DNA of 64,000 nt from positions 606,941 to 670,940 of the forward strand of contig NZ_SZUU01000003.1 of NCBI RefSeq assembly GCF_019583405.1, given 5' to 3'. The stretch comes from Bacteroides fragilis. Lineage in GTDB: Bacteria > Bacteroidota > Bacteroidia > Bacteroidales > Bacteroidaceae. The notes below the pieces were generated by a model that worked only from the letters and a program-made list of their open reading frames with translations, did not search any database and was not told where the DNA came from. Shown here piece after piece: positions 1 to 9,529 of the stretch. Position numbers and translations under genes: made by a program. Each line of letters starts with the position of its first letter. The stretch's first letter is position 1.

Positions 1-1092
1 CTCGTATTTAAGCCCGAATACCTCAGCTATTGCTTTATATACCACTTTCCCTTCTACCACATTTAATCCCAAAGCCAGTGCCGGATCTTCTTTGCATGCC
101 TGTTTCCACCCCTTTCCTGCCAGTGCTGTTACATAAGGCAGAGTGGCATTGGTCAGTGCCAATGTAGAAGTGTAAGGCACTGCTCCCGGAATATTGGCTA
201 CGGCATAATGTACGATTCCATCAACCACATACGTCGGCTCACTATGGGTAGTGGGGTGCGAAGTTTCGAAACATCCTCCCTGGTCGATAGCTACATCCAC
301 TAATACTGTACCCGGTTGCATCATCTTCAGCATACTGCGGGTGATCAGGTGCGGAGCCTTGTCTCCCGGAATCAAGACCGAGCCTATTACAAGGTCTACG
401 TCCGGCAACTCTTTCTTCAGCCTCAGTTCCGAAGCATATAAGGTTTTTACATTTTTGGGCAGTGTTTCACTCAAATAACGAAGACGGGCCAGGTTGATAT
501 CCGCAATTGTGACATCTGCTCCCAGTCCGGCTGCCATCTGGGCTGCATTGCTGCCTACGATGCCTCCGCCGAGAATTAATACTTTGGCAGGCTTCACACC
601 CGGTACACCTCCCAGCAGAATACCTTTTCCACCTTGCGGCTTTTCCAGGAAACGGGCGCCTTCCTGTATAGCCATGCGTCCGGCTACCTCACTCATAGGA
701 ATCAATAAGGGTAAAGAATGGTCAGCTTTTTCTACCGTTTCGTAAGCAAGGCAAATCGAGCCGTTTTCTATCATGGCAAGAGTCAGTTCTTTATCGGAGG
801 CAAAATGGAAGTAAGTGAACAGCAACTGTCCCTTGCGGATCAGCTTGTATTCCGGTGCGATAGGTTCTTTCACTTTCACTATCATCTGGGCTGCGGCATA
901 CGTCTCTTCCATAGTGGGCAGGATCTGCGCTCCTGCGGCTATATATGCCTCGTCCGGAAAACCACTGTTCTCTCCTGCGGTGTGCTGTATGTATACAGTA
1001 TGTCCGCGTTTCACTAATTCGGCAACTCCCGAGGGTGTCATGCCCACCCGGTTCTCGTTGTTCTTAATCTCCTTAGGTACTCCGATAATCAT
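1..1092 (-). CDS. ald: Alanine dehydrogenase (3' end cut by window)
   Basis: This gene encodes NAD-dependent alanine dehydrogenase, which interconverts L-alanine and pyruvate plus ammonia in the cytoplasm. The reverse-strand reading starts MIIGVPKEIKNNENRVGMTP, the typical N-terminus of the AlaDH/PNT family, and continues with the conserved VKVKEP segment and a glycine-rich nucleotide-binding stretch. The start ATG is at 1092. The frame is open through base 1, giving 364 codons, close to the usual family length of about 370, so only a few C-terminal residues are missing. Pyridine nucleotide transhydrogenase alpha subunit is the nearest alternative, but the N-terminus and length fit alanine dehydrogenase better. 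Confidence 0.92.
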   Translation of the reverse strand, partial: MIIGVPKEIKNNENRVGMTPSGVAELVKRGHTVYIQHTAGENSGFPDEAYIAAGAQILPTMEETYAAAQMIVKVKEPIAPEYKLIRKGQLLFTYFHFASDKELTLAMIENGSICLAYETVEKADHSLPLLIPMSEVAGRMAIQEGARFLEKPQGGKGILLGGVPGVKPAKVLILGGGIVGSNAAQMAAGLGADVTIADINLARLRYLSETLPKNVKTLYASELRLKKELPDVDLVIGSVLIPGDKAPHLITRSMLKMMQPGTVLVDVAIDQGGCFETSHPTTHSEPTYVVDGIVHYAVANIPGAVPYTSTLALTNATLPYVTALAGKGWKQACKEDPALALGLNVVEGKVVYKAIAEVFGLKYE

Positions 1093-1375
1093 AACGTTAC
1101 TCTATTAAGGGTTAAACATGGCACAATGTAAGAAAATTCTGCTTATGTTGTTATCCTTATACGGATGTTTTACAGCAGAATGATAGTAGAGGTGCAGGCA
1201 CGGCTCTTTCATTTAACAACCGCCTTCCTCCCTTGTCCCCCCCCCACAAAATCTTCCATTCGCACACAGCGATGCGGAAGCAGTGCTTCGTTGTTTCTTT
1301 TTTAAGAAAGAATCCGGCCGGCTATTACCGGAGAAGTGTAGTAGATTAACCAATGTCATACAACTCTTTATCCCA

Positions 1376-1463
1376 GCCCGCATACCCGGGCTGATGAGCC
1401 CACATGCCCGGGCTGATGAGCCCGCATACCCGGGCCGATGAGCCCGCATGCCGGGGCTGAGAT
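1376..1463. repeat. Four tandem 22-bp repeats with CCCGGG core
   Basis: Four consecutive copies of a 22-bp unit close to GCCCGCATACCCGGGCTGATGA occur here; the last copy is degenerate. Each unit contains AGCCCG followed by CGGGCT, so a single unit can fold into a short hairpin. The repeats lie in the gene-free stretch between the divergent ald and M23 peptidase genes and are far more GC-rich than their surroundings. Function unknown. Confidence 0.85.
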
Positions 1464-1593
1464 AAGGATCCGACCATTTGCACTAAAGAAAGTAAGGGAA
1501 ATGAAATGCTTTTAGAGAGATTAACGGATAAGAAATTGGATATATCCATTTGTTTCCCAAATAGTTACTACTAAAATGCTCCCTAAAACAGCG

Positions 1594-1707
1594 GGTGGAA
1601 GATGGAAGATGGGGGTGGAAGATAAATGGCATAAAAACCGCATCTTCCACCAATCTATACATCTTACAATCAACGATATGCATTCTAAAAGGTGGAAGAT
1701 GGAAGAT
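1594..1707. repeat. Dispersed GGTGGAAGATGGAAGAT repeat pair
   Basis: The 17-mer GGTGGAAGATGGAAGAT occurs at 1594-1610 and again at 1691-1707. A partial copy (GGTGGAAGAT) lies at 1614-1623 and an inverted copy (ATCTTCCACC) at 1642-1651. The arrangement could form alternative hairpins upstream of the M23 gene. It may be a small intergenic repeat family; no function can be assigned. Confidence 0.7.
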
Positions 1708-1777
1708 CGAAACGTATTTTTTGTATGAGAGGAAGGCGGGGGATAAAGAGCCGTGGCAGGCAGGAATAAAATCTATC

Positions 1778-1815
1778 TTTCTGTTTTCTGATATGGCAGG
1801 AATAATGTATTTTTG
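1778..1815 (+). promoter_or_regulatory. Candidate Bacteroides promoter for the M23 gene
   Basis: TATTTTTG at 1808-1815 fits the Bacteroides -7 consensus TAnnTTTG. A weaker TTTCTG-like -33 region lies about 22 bases upstream. Transcription would start near 1822, leaving a short leader before the ATG at 1843. This is a motif match only. Confidence 0.4.
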
Positions 1816-1842
1816 CAAAGATTCCATTTTTAAGCAAACTAC

Positions 1843-3495
1843 ATGAAACAGTATATAGTTGCTCTGATGCTTGCCTGCAGCATTCAGGGACATTCACAAG
1901 ATGTGAAGCAGGCTGCTTTTGTTCCTCCATTTGACTTTACACTGACTCTGAGCGGTAATTTCGGAGAAATTCGTGCCAATCATTTTCATGGTGGTCTTGA
2001 CTTTAAGACTCAGGGAGTTGTCGGTAAACCGGTGCGCGCGCTGGCCGACGGATACATCTCACGTATTCGTGTCACCAATGGTTCGGGACATGTACTCGAT
2101 GTGGTATATAATAACGGTTATACAACTATTAACCGGCACTTGAGCGGATTTATGCCGGGCATTGCCCGAAGAGTGAAGAAGCTTCAATACGAAAAAGAAG
2201 ATTGGGAAGTAGAGATTGTTCCCGAACCGGGGGAATATCCGGTAAAGGCGGGACAACAGATAGCCTGGAGCGGTAATACGGGTTATTCATTCGGACCGCA
2301 CCTGCATCTGGACTTGCTGGAAACCGCTACCGGTGAATCTGTCGATCCGATGCCTTTTTTCAAATCAAAAATAAAAGATACCACTGCTCCCCGGGCTGAG
2401 GGCGTTATGTTGTTTCCACAGCCGGGAACCGGAATCGTGCAAGGCAGTTCGGAGCGGCAAACCTTCCAACCCAATGGGACGCGTCCCATCGAGGCATGGG
2501 GAGTGATCGGATCGGGTATCAAGGCTTATGATTACATGGACGGTGTTCACAACCGTTACGGTGTGCATACTGTTGTGCTCAAGGTAGATGGAACGGAAGT
2601 GTTTCGCAGTGTGGTCGATCGCTTTGCTCCGGATGAGAACCGGATGATAAACTCCTGGACCTACGGGCAATATATGAAATCATTTATTGATCCGGGCAAT
2701 ACGCTGCGTATGCTCCGGGCTTCGAATGATAACCGTGGATTGGTGACCATCAATGAAGAACGGGATTACAAGTTCGAATATGAATTGAAAGACGCTTTTG
2801 GCAACACTTCCCGTTATCACTTTACGGTGCGTGGAAAAAAACAGCCGATAAAGCCGTCTGAACATCGGGAGAAGTACTTCTTTGCCTGGGACAAAACGAA
2901 CTTTTTGCAAGAACCCGGTTTGACCCTTACCGTCCCCCGGGGGATGTTATACGACAATGTGGCTCTCAATTATGAAGTACGTTCCGACAGCGGGGCAATT
3001 GCTTACACCTATCAGCTCAATGATGAGAAAGTGCCGTTGCACGGTGGCTGTGAGTTGCGTATCGGGCTTCGTCATCAGCCGGTTGCCGATACAACGAAAT
3101 ATTACGTGGCTCGTGTTACTCCCAAAGGTGGTATGTATAGTGCCGGAGGAACTTACGAGGGTGGATTTATGAAAACCCGTATCCGTGAATTGGGCACTTA
3201 TACGGTAGGAGTAGATACAGTGCCTCCCGAAATTATTCCGGTGGGCAAGAATGTCTGGGGACGTAATGGGAAAATTGTTTATCGGCTGAAGGACAAAGAA
3301 ACCGGCATCCGGTCTTATCGTGGCACGATTGATGGAAAATTCGCTCTGTTCGGACGTCCTAACCTGACAAAATCGTATTGGGAGTGTAAACTCGATCCTG
3401 AATATGTAAAGAAAGGTGGACTCCATACGGTAGAGATGACCGCTACGGACGATTGCGGGAACGAGACAACGGTTCGTGAAACCTTCGTCTGGTAG
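1843..3495 (+). CDS. M23 family metallopeptidase, secreted
   Basis: The product (550 aa) is an envelope zinc endopeptidase of the M23/LytM type, which normally cuts peptide cross-links in peptidoglycan. A signal peptide covers about residues 1-18. The zinc-binding motifs are intact: HGGLD with His49 and Asp53, and HLH with His153 and His155 after a GYSFGP segment. This suggests an active enzyme rather than a scaffold-type LytM protein. The roughly 350 residues after the catalytic domain are beta-rich and of unknown role, giving a protein much longer than minimal M23 enzymes. Its natural substrate and partner proteins cannot be read from the sequence. It stands alone, followed 70 bp later by a dipeptidase gene on the same strand. 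Confidence 0.88.
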   Translation: MKQYIVALMLACSIQGHSQDVKQAAFVPPFDFTLTLSGNFGEIRANHFHGGLDFKTQGVVGKPVRALADGYISRIRVTNGSGHVLDVVYNNGYTTINRHLSGFMPGIARRVKKLQYEKEDWEVEIVPEPGEYPVKAGQQIAWSGNTGYSFGPHLHLDLLETATGESVDPMPFFKSKIKDTTAPRAEGVMLFPQPGTGIVQGSSERQTFQPNGTRPIEAWGVIGSGIKAYDYMDGVHNRYGVHTVVLKVDGTEVFRSVVDRFAPDENRMINSWTYGQYMKSFIDPGNTLRMLRASNDNRGLVTINEERDYKFEYELKDAFGNTSRYHFTVRGKKQPIKPSEHREKYFFAWDKTNFLQEPGLTLTVPRGMLYDNVALNYEVRSDSGAIAYTYQLNDEKVPLHGGCELRIGLRHQPVADTTKYYVARVTPKGGMYSAGGTYEGGFMKTRIRELGTYTVGVDTVPPEIIPVGKNVWGRNGKIVYRLKDKETGIRSYRGTIDGKFALFGRPNLTKSYWECKLDPEYVKKGGLHTVEMTATDDCGNETTVRETFVW

Positions 3496-3565
3496 CTTTC
3501 AAAACCAAATAACCGGATATTATCCGGGTAAAACAGAATAAGATATTGTATTAATAATTTGTTAT

Positions 3566-5203
3566 ATGAAAAGAATCTTTCTCTTTGCCGCTCTCTTGAC
3601 TGCGGCAGTGGCGGAAACCTTCGCCTGTACTAACTTAATTGTCGGTAAGAATGCTTCTACCGACGGTTCGACCATTGTTTCCTATTCGGCTGACTCGTAC
3701 GGACTCTTTGGCGAGTTATATCATTATCCCGCAGCTACCTATCCCAAGGGTACGATGATGGATATCCATGAATGGGATACCGGAAAATATCTGGGACAGA
3801 TTGAGCAGGCGCGTCAGACTTATAATGTGATCGGCAATATGAACGAGTTTCAGGTAACCATTGGTGAAACTACCTTTGGCGGCCGTCCTGAATTGGTAGA
3901 TACACTGGGCATTATCGATTACGGAAGTTTGATTTACGTAGGACTGCAACGTTCGCGCACTGCCCGTGAAGCCATTAAGGTGATGACTGAGCTGGTTCAG
4001 GAATATGGATATTATAGCAGTGGTGAGTCATTTACCATTGCCGATCCTAATGAAATATGGATTATGGAAATGATAGGGAAAGGGCCCGGCATACGGGGAG
4101 CCGTCTGGGTAGCTGTTCGTGTGCCCGATGACTGCATCTCGGCACATGCCAACCAGTCTCGTATCCATCAGTTTGATATGAATGACAAGGCAAACTGTAT
4201 GTACTCCAACGATGTCATTTCCTTTGCCCGTGAAAAAGGATATTTCAACGGAGTGAATAAAGATTTCAGTTTTGCCGATGCTTATGCGCCGCTTGATTTC
4301 GGTGCCCGCCGTTTTTGCGAGGCCCGTGTATGGAGCTATTTCAATATGTTTACCGATCAGGGTGAGGCTTATCTGCCTTATATCCAGGGAAATACCAACG
4401 AACCGATGCCTTTGTTCGTGAAACCGAAACGCAAACTTTCAGTTCAGGACGTAAAGAATGCCATGCGTGACCATTATGAAGGAACTGCTCTTGATATCAG
4501 CAATGACTTTGGTGCCGGACCTTATAAAACACCTTACCGCCTCTCTCCGCTGACTTTTAAAGTGGGCGATCAGGAATACTTCAACGAACGTCCTATTTCT
4601 ACACAGCAGAGTGGGTTCGTTTTTGTGGCCCAGATGCGTGCCAATCTGCCTGATGCAGTAGGCGGTGTACTCTGGTTCGGTACGGATGATGCCAACATGA
4701 CCGTTTTCACTCCCGTATATTGCTGTACTACCAAAGTTCCGGTATGCTATACCCGTGTGGATGGTGCCGATTATATCACTTTCTCATGGAATTCTGCTTT
4801 CTGGATTTTCAACTGGGTGGCTAATATGGTATATCCCCGTTACGATTTGATGATCGGTGATGTACGTTCCACACAGAATGAACTTGAAACCACCTTCAAC
4901 GAGGCGCAGGAGGGGATTGAGTCTGCTGCCGTTAAACTGTACGAGAAAAATCCGGAAGCAGCTGTGGCGCTTCTGACCAATTATACCAACATGACGGCGC
5001 AAAGCACTTTCGACACCTGGAAACGTCTGGGAGAATTTATCATTGTGAAGTATAATGACGGTGTCATCCGCAAGATGAAGGACGGTAAGTTCGAGCGCAA
5101 CGCTATCGGCCAACCCGCCGGTGTGGTACGTCCGGGCTATTCAAAAGAATTCCTTGAGGAATATGTGAAGCAAACCGGCGAACGTTATAAAGTGACTGAA
5201 TAA
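3566..5203 (+). CDS. C69 family dipeptidase
   Basis: This is a 545-aa Ntn-hydrolase dipeptidase of peptidase family C69 (PepD-like). A leader peptide ends at Ala20, and the following Cys21 in ACTNLIVGKNAS is the expected N-terminal nucleophile exposed by autocleavage. Conserved blocks such as GETTFGGRPEL, the GYYSSGESFTIADPNE segment and SAHANQSRI match the family. The leader resembles a signal peptide, so the enzyme probably works in the periplasm on small peptides. It lies 70 bp after the M23 peptidase gene on the same strand, so the two may share a role in peptide turnover, but the gap is wide enough for separate promoters. Confidence 0.88.
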   Translation: MKRIFLFAALLTAAVAETFACTNLIVGKNASTDGSTIVSYSADSYGLFGELYHYPAATYPKGTMMDIHEWDTGKYLGQIEQARQTYNVIGNMNEFQVTIGETTFGGRPELVDTLGIIDYGSLIYVGLQRSRTAREAIKVMTELVQEYGYYSSGESFTIADPNEIWIMEMIGKGPGIRGAVWVAVRVPDDCISAHANQSRIHQFDMNDKANCMYSNDVISFAREKGYFNGVNKDFSFADAYAPLDFGARRFCEARVWSYFNMFTDQGEAYLPYIQGNTNEPMPLFVKPKRKLSVQDVKNAMRDHYEGTALDISNDFGAGPYKTPYRLSPLTFKVGDQEYFNERPISTQQSGFVFVAQMRANLPDAVGGVLWFGTDDANMTVFTPVYCCTTKVPVCYTRVDGADYITFSWNSAFWIFNWVANMVYPRYDLMIGDVRSTQNELETTFNEAQEGIESAAVKLYEKNPEAAVALLTNYTNMTAQSTFDTWKRLGEFIIVKYNDGVIRKMKDGKFERNAIGQPAGVVRPGYSKEFLEEYVKQTGERYKVTE

Positions 5204-5256
5204 ACGCTTCCGGAGAGTTTTCTCGCTAAAAGATAGGAATTTCAAACTTATTCTTT

Positions 5257-5264
5257 TACATTTG
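5257..5264 (+). promoter_or_regulatory. Candidate -7 element for pgm
   Basis: TACATTTG matches the Bacteroides -7 consensus TAnnTTTG and sits 46 bases before the phosphoglucomutase start. No convincing -33 TTTG is seen at the expected distance, so the call is weak. Confidence 0.35.
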
Positions 5265-5309
5265 TATTTTGAATAGAATAATTATTAATCTCTAAAAATA
5301 GATATAACC

Positions 5310-7055
5310 ATGGGGAATGAAGAACTAATCAAACAGGTGACTGAGAAAGCCGAGAAGTGGCTGACCCCGGCGTATGATGCCGAAACTCAGGCTGAAGTGA
5401 AACGCATGTTGGAGAACGAAGATAAGACAGAATTGATTGAAGCCTTTTACAAAGACCTTGAATTTGGTACGGGCGGACTCCGTGGTATCATGGGAGTAGG
5501 TACCAACCGTATGAATATTTATACTGTTGGAGCCGCAACTCAGGGACTTTCTAACTATCTGAACGCAAACTTTAAGAATCTGAAACAGATTTCTGTTGTG
5601 GTAGGATACGATTGCCGTAACAATAGTTCTCTGTTCGCTAAGATTTCTGCGGATATTTTCTCTGCCAATGGCATTAAAGTATATCTGTTCGAGGAGATGC
5701 GTCCTACTCCGGAGATGTCTTTTGCCATCCGTCACCTTGGTTGTCAGAGCGGTATCATTCTGACTGCTTCACACAACCCGAAAGAATATAACGGCTATAA
5801 AGCTTACTGGGATGATGGTGCACAGGTATTGGCTCCGCACGATAAAGGTATTATTGACGAAGTGAACAAGATTGCCTCTGCTGCCGACATTAAGTTCCAG
5901 GGTAATCCGGATCTGATTCAGATTATCGGGGAAGATGTCGATAAAATATACCTGGATATGGTGAAAACCGTTTCTATCGATCCTGAAGCTATTGCTCGTC
6001 ATAAAGATATGAAGATTGTCTACACTCCGATTCATGGTACGGGTATGATGCTGATTCCCCGTGCACTGAAGATGTGGGGATTTGAAAATGTATACACTGT
6101 TCCCGAGCAGATGATTAAGGATGGTAACTTTCCGACGGTTGTTTCGCCGAATCCGGAGAATGCGGAAGCCCTGACAATGGCTCTCAATCTGGCTAAAGAA
6201 ATCGATGCCGACCTTGTAATGGCTTCCGATCCGGATGCTGACCGTGTAGGTATCGCTTGCAAGGACGATAAGGGTGAGTGGGTATTGATCAACGGTAACC
6301 AGACTTGCCTGATGTATCTGTATTATATCATCACTCAATACAATAAACTGGGTAAGATGACCGGTAATGAATTCTGTGTGAAGACCATTGTTACTACCGA
6401 ACTGATCAAGAAGATTGCCGACAAAAATCAAATTGAGATGCTCGACTGTTATACCGGCTTTAAATGGATCGCCCGTGAAATTCGTTTACGTGAGGGTAAG
6501 AAGAAATACATCGGTGGTGGTGAAGAGAGCTACGGTTTTCTGGCTGAAGACTTTGTTCGTGACAAAGATGCTGTTTCTGCTTGCTGCCTGATTGCCGAAG
6601 TGGCTGCTTGGGCTAAAGACAATGGAAAGACTCTGTATCAGTTGCTGATGGACATTTACGTTGAATATGGATTCTCTAAAGAATTTACTGTAAACGTAGT
6701 GAAACCGGGTAAGAGCGGTGCCGAAGAGATTAAAGCCATGATGGAAAACTTCCGTGCTAATCCTCCGAAAGAGTTGGGTGGCTCGAAAGTGATTCTGTCA
6801 AAAGACTATAAAACTCTGAAGCAGACAGATGCAGAAGGTCATGTAAGTGACATCGATATGCCGGAACCATCGAATGTGCTGCAATATTTCACCGCAGATG
6901 GTGGTAAAGTGTCTGTTCGTCCGTCAGGAACGGAACCGAAGATCAAATTCTACATCGAAGTGAAAGGCCAGATGGGATGCCGCAACTGCTTTGCCACTGC
7001 CGATGCAGAAGCTACTGAAAAAGTGGAAGCTGTGAAGAAATCGTTGGGTATTTAA
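5310..7055 (+). CDS. pgm: Phosphoglucomutase/phosphomannomutase
   Basis: The product (581 aa) belongs to the alpha-D-phosphohexomutase superfamily and interconverts hexose 1- and 6-phosphates (glucose or mannose) in the cytoplasm. The catalytic phosphoserine loop TASHNPKEYNGYK places Ser154 as the phosphorylated residue. The metal-binding loop DPDADR is at residues 307-312, the sugar loop GGGEESYGF lies near residue 410, and the phosphate-binding loop RPSGTEPKIKFY lies near the C-terminus. The length fits the long, PGM2-like branch. It has its own terminator and appears monocistronic. Confidence 0.93.
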   Translation: MGNEELIKQVTEKAEKWLTPAYDAETQAEVKRMLENEDKTELIEAFYKDLEFGTGGLRGIMGVGTNRMNIYTVGAATQGLSNYLNANFKNLKQISVVVGYDCRNNSSLFAKISADIFSANGIKVYLFEEMRPTPEMSFAIRHLGCQSGIILTASHNPKEYNGYKAYWDDGAQVLAPHDKGIIDEVNKIASAADIKFQGNPDLIQIIGEDVDKIYLDMVKTVSIDPEAIARHKDMKIVYTPIHGTGMMLIPRALKMWGFENVYTVPEQMIKDGNFPTVVSPNPENAEALTMALNLAKEIDADLVMASDPDADRVGIACKDDKGEWVLINGNQTCLMYLYYIITQYNKLGKMTGNEFCVKTIVTTELIKKIADKNQIEMLDCYTGFKWIAREIRLREGKKKYIGGGEESYGFLAEDFVRDKDAVSACCLIAEVAAWAKDNGKTLYQLLMDIYVEYGFSKEFTVNVVKPGKSGAEEIKAMMENFRANPPKELGGSKVILSKDYKTLKQTDAEGHVSDIDMPEPSNVLQYFTADGGKVSVRPSGTEPKIKFYIEVKGQMGCRNCFATADAEATEKVEAVKKSLGI

Positions 7056-7129
7056 GGAACTTCTTTAAGCACTCTTTTAACAGATACTTTGGGTAATATA
7101 AATGTGTCCATAGTATTATAGTATTATCG

Positions 7130-7167
7130 AAATGCCCTGTTCTGAATTGGATGGGGCATTTGATTTT
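7130..7167 (+). terminator. Intrinsic terminator after pgm
   Basis: AAATGCCC and GGGCATTT form an 8-bp stem, followed by a T-rich tail (GATTTTCT). It lies 75 bases after the pgm stop codon. Confidence 0.75.
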
Positions 7168-7814
7168 CTATCGAATGCAAGCCGACAGTTAAGCACTTGT
7201 GTTCTGGCGTATCGGGCTGTGTTGTGAATTGTTTTTTAATCACGCTTTTTTCATTGTGCTTTGTTTATTCGGCTGAAGTGTAGTTATTATATTTTTACGG
7301 TACTTTTGGTAGTAGTCCAAAAATTTTTAGCTTGGAGGTGCTGCCTGAGACACTTATAGAACTGCTGTGTATGTCAACCTTGCGACTATAAATGATGATA
7401 TATCCATGGTATTACTTAGAATACAAACTCTTGCGTTTGTCCTTCATCTTACTACCAACCTAATCGAGATTTAAAAGGGCTATTGAGATATGGCTAATAG
7501 AAATATAGTTTTTTCTGTCAGTGAGTTTACTTTAGAGGGAAGTGGTGTGTAAATCTATTTTTTCAGGAGTATGCACTCTTTATCGTAAAAAGTGATTGAT
7601 GTGTTAATAATATATAAGCAAAGTTTTTTGTAAATTATAAATAATAATTAGTAAATTTATTATTATAATATATGATATTATATATTAAAATGTTTTTAAA
7701 TGTTCTTTGTTTTATAATTAATTTGTGACCTTCGCACATCAAAGATACACAACGAAATGAAGAAGTCTTGTGCGATGTTAATGAAAATATTTTAGAACCT
7801 TTTAATTCTATGTA
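7168..7814. other. Gene-free stretch before the sigma factor
   Basis: No convincing reading frame, RNA gene or repeat is seen in these 650 bases. The second half is very AT-rich (7600-7720). It probably holds the promoter and leader of the ECF sigma gene, but no clear -33/-7 pair stands out. Confidence 0.5.
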
Positions 7815-8393
7815 ATGCATATTAAGACCAATCCGAATGATAAAATGTCTTTTAATCAGCTATATAATGATTATCAGACACGGTTTGTGAATTTTGCTAA
7901 TACCTATGTCAGAGATTGGGATGTAGCGGAAGATATAACGACAGAAGCGTTAATTTACTATTGGGAAAACAGAAATACTTTATCTGAAGTATCCAATATT
8001 CCTGCATATATACTTACCATCATAAAAAATAAAAGTCTTAATTATCTTCGTCATTTGCAGATACGGGAAGAACATTCTGAAAATATTAGAAAATATATTG
8101 AGTGGGAACTCAATGCACGTATCGTTTCTTTAGATGCTTGTGAACCCTATGAACTTTTAGTCAAAGAGATGCAAGAGTTGATTCAGCAAACTTTGGATAA
8201 ATTGCCGGAACGTACACGCAAAATATTTATTTTAAGCCGTTATGAAAACAAATCTTATAAGGAGATTGCTGCTTTAATGAATATGACCACCAAAGGTGTA
8301 GACTTTCATATTTGTAAGGCTTTAAAGGCATTACAGATTAACCTAAAAGATTACTTTCCATTATTTCTTTATTTTTTGATGAAATTTCACTAG
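7815..8393 (+). CDS. ECF-type RNA polymerase sigma factor
   Basis: The product (192 aa) is an extracytoplasmic-function sigma-70 factor. Region 2 (RDWDVAEDITTEALIYYW, about residues 34-51) and region 4 (LPERTRKIFILSRYENKSYKEIA followed by a helix-turn-helix) are clear. The start at 7815 gives a ten-residue extension; the ATG at 7845 (MSFNQLYNDY) looks more typical of the family and may be the true start. It is followed 52 bp later by a FecR-like anti-sigma factor and then SusC/SusD genes. This is the usual cis regulatory arrangement for host-glycan utilization loci in Bacteroides, where receptor occupancy releases the sigma factor. Confidence 0.92.
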   Translation: MHIKTNPNDKMSFNQLYNDYQTRFVNFANTYVRDWDVAEDITTEALIYYWENRNTLSEVSNIPAYILTIIKNKSLNYLRHLQIREEHSENIRKYIEWELNARIVSLDACEPYELLVKEMQELIQQTLDKLPERTRKIFILSRYENKSYKEIAALMNMTTKGVDFHICKALKALQINLKDYFPLFLYFLMKFH

Positions 8394-8445
8394 GATACCT
8401 TTTCCATGAAGTGCCTTATACATAAAGGGACATTAATACATTGTC

Positions 8446-9381
8446 ATGGACAAAGATTTACTATATAATTTTTATAAAGGAAAGGTTTCCATAGAGGAAG
8501 GACAAAGGGTCAAGGCTTGGGTAGAAGCATCAGACGAAAACGAACGTACCTTTTATAGGGAGCGCAAAATTTTTGATGCCTTGATGCTTAATAATCCGCT
8601 TCCGGTAAAGAAAATCTCTTTTTTCAATTTTACACATAATAAAAGAATAGAGTGGCTGAAAATTGCCATTGCTGTAATATTGACACTTCTGCTTAGTTAT
8701 TTCTATCAGGAGCATAAAGCCGATCTGGATTCAATGGCAATGAACACGATTTCTGTTCCTGAAGGACAAAGGACCAATGTCATATTACCCGATGGTAGTA
8801 ATGTTTGGTTAAATGCATGTACAACGATACAATATCCGACTTCTTTTAACAGCCGGGAGCGTTTCGTTATACTAAAAGGAGAAGCTTATTTTGATGTGAA
8901 AAAGAATAAAAGCAAACCGTTTATAGTGCACACAGATGCCTATAGCATTGAAGTATTAGGTACAAAGTTTAATGTAGATGCATATCCGGGAACAGAAAAA
9001 TTTGAAACTACATTGATGCATGGTAGTGTTAAGGTTACTTTGAAAGCAGATTCGTCGCAAACAGTAATATTAAAACCTGATCATAAATTGTCATTAGAAA
9101 AAGGACGGTTCGTAATGACTAAAGTGGAAGATTATAATCCTTATCGCTGGAAAGAAGGGCTTATCTGTTTCTCTGACGAATCCTTTCCTACTATTATGAA
9201 AGACTTTGAAAAGTATTACGGAGTGAAAATAGTGATAGAGAATAAAAATGTATTGCAGATTAATTTTACGGGGAAATTCAGACAAACCGACGGAATAGAT
9301 TATGCACTTCGTATCTTACAGAAAAATATAGATTTCCAATATGAGAAAGATAATGAAAAACAAATTATCTATATAAAATAA
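8446..9381 (+). CDS. FecR-family anti-sigma factor
   Basis: The product (311 aa) is a membrane anti-sigma factor. A cytoplasmic N-terminal segment of about 65 residues is followed by one transmembrane helix (IAIAVILTLLLSYFY, about residues 68-86). The periplasmic FecR domain begins at VPEGQRTNVILPDGSNVWLN and includes the conserved GEAYFDVKKN and EVLGTKFNVDAY blocks. It is inferred to hold the preceding sigma factor and to receive a signal from the STN domain of the downstream SusC. A 148-bp gap with a hairpin separates it from SusC. Confidence 0.93.
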   Translation: MDKDLLYNFYKGKVSIEEGQRVKAWVEASDENERTFYRERKIFDALMLNNPLPVKKISFFNFTHNKRIEWLKIAIAVILTLLLSYFYQEHKADLDSMAMNTISVPEGQRTNVILPDGSNVWLNACTTIQYPTSFNSRERFVILKGEAYFDVKKNKSKPFIVHTDAYSIEVLGTKFNVDAYPGTEKFETTLMHGSVKVTLKADSSQTVILKPDHKLSLEKGRFVMTKVEDYNPYRWKEGLICFSDESFPTIMKDFEKYYGVKIVIENKNVLQINFTGKFRQTDGIDYALRILQKNIDFQYEKDNEKQIIYIK

Positions 9382-9440
9382 AGTATTAATTCTTAAAAGC
9401 GAAATGCCTATGAAAAATGATCTAAGTTAACCTATTGAAA

Positions 9441-9472
9441 ATGCCGATAAGTGTTCCCGCACCTACCGGCAT
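9441..9472 (+). other. Hairpin between anti-sigma and SusC genes
   Basis: A 13-bp stem (ATGCCGATAAGTG with CACCTACCGGCAT, two A-C mismatches) encloses a six-base loop TTCCCG. There is no T-tract, so it is not a classic terminator. It may separate regulator transcripts from the SusC operon or act as an mRNA processing signal. Confidence 0.5.
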
Positions 9473-9529
9473 AAGAAATCAACACAATTTTTTATTAAAA
9501 ATGTATCAATTTAAAATCTATACAAAGGT

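Noticed and set aside
1213..1930. Reverse-strand frames across the ald-M23 gap
   Set aside because: They translate repeats (RAHRPGYAGSSARACGL type) and have no family features. The stretch is non-coding.
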